This document shows, piece by piece, positions 5,640-5,671 of a stretch of DNA of 5,671 nucleotides. Origin of the DNA: Nitrospirota bacterium (GTDB lineage: Bacteria; Nitrospinota; Nitrospinia; Nitrospinales; Nitrospinaceae); NCBI GenBank assembly GCA_030600405.1, contig JAUVMD010000109.1:1-5671 (forward strand), given 5' to 3'. The notes beneath the pieces were generated by a model. The model worked only from the letters and a program-made list of their open reading frames with translations, did no database searches and had not been told where the DNA came from. The position numbers and the translations under genes were made by a program. Position 1 is the first letter of the stretch, and each line of letters begins with the position of its first letter.

Positions 5640-5671
5640 CGTTTCCCTTTCACCTTTTCCCTGATATCCCC

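Larger units (their letters stand above)
5359..5671. other. Noncoding stretch, possible leader region of a downstream gene
   Basis: No convincing gene is seen on either strand; open frames here lack ribosome sites and protein-like composition. The first half is AT- and pyrimidine-rich, with CCCTCTCT repeated at 5362-5369 and 5381-5388 and a perfect 12-bp palindrome AATTTATAAATT at 5521-5532. The second half (about 5540-5671) is GC-richer and has nested complementary segments. TTGGAT (5501-5506) with TATAAA (5525-5530) at 18-nt spacing is a weak plus-strand promoter candidate whose transcript would begin near 5537 and read through the structured part. Confidence 0.4.

Noticed and set aside
5540..5671. 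Possible 6S RNA, SRP RNA or tRNA
   Set aside because: I compared it with remembered conserved segments of these RNAs and found no convincing signature, and no tRNA cloverleaf could be drawn.
1..5671. Mobile elements, CRISPR arrays or attachment sites
   Set aside because: No transposase or integrase sequence, no regularly spaced repeats outside the acidic coding tail, and no terminal inverted repeats were seen.

Overview
This window looks like ordinary chromosomal DNA from a Gram-negative bacterium of intermediate GC content. It has short intergenic gaps, two exported proteins with Sec-type signal peptides, a GTG-started housekeeping dNTPase, and sigma-70-like promoter hexamers. No rRNA or marker gene fixes the taxonomy. 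A marine lineage such as Nitrospinota or Desulfobacterota is a guess from overall style, not a demonstrated assignment. I see no transposase, integrase, CRISPR array, tRNA or rRNA.

Layout from left to right. (1) Positions 1-1223, minus strand: a two-gene unit read right to left. An exported TPR plus trypsin-like serine protease (180-1223) is followed 9 nt after its stop by the start of a second exported protein that runs off the left edge (1-170). (2) Positions 1336-1605, plus strand: a compact, self-contained transcription unit with a consensus -35, a leader able to fold, a perfect AGGAGG ribosome site, a 34-residue single-span membrane protein and a strong intrinsic terminator. (3) Positions 1614-2846, minus strand: a dGTPase-like HD-domain dNTP triphosphohydrolase (dgt) with a good promoter and GTG start, convergent with the small gene. 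(4) Positions 2960-4162, plus strand: an FAD-dependent L-2-hydroxyglutarate oxidase (lhgO family), divergent from dgt. (5) Positions 4312-5358, plus strand: a 348-residue protein with an N-terminal four-cysteine zinc ribbon and a long, extremely acidic, repeat-bearing tail; it seems to have its own promoter and possibly a leaderless mRNA. (6) Positions 5359-5671: no convincing gene, an AT/pyrimidine-rich stretch and then a GC-richer segment with inverted repeats, perhaps the leader of a gene beyond the window.

The genes do not form one pathway. dgt acts on the nucleotide pool and lhgO on a dead-end metabolite (L-2-hydroxyglutarate), so both fit a loose housekeeping or metabolite-repair theme. 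The protease and its partner act outside the cytoplasm. The two items with no function I can recognise, and so the best candidates for new biology, are the 34-residue membrane peptide unit and the arginine-free acidic zinc-ribbon protein.
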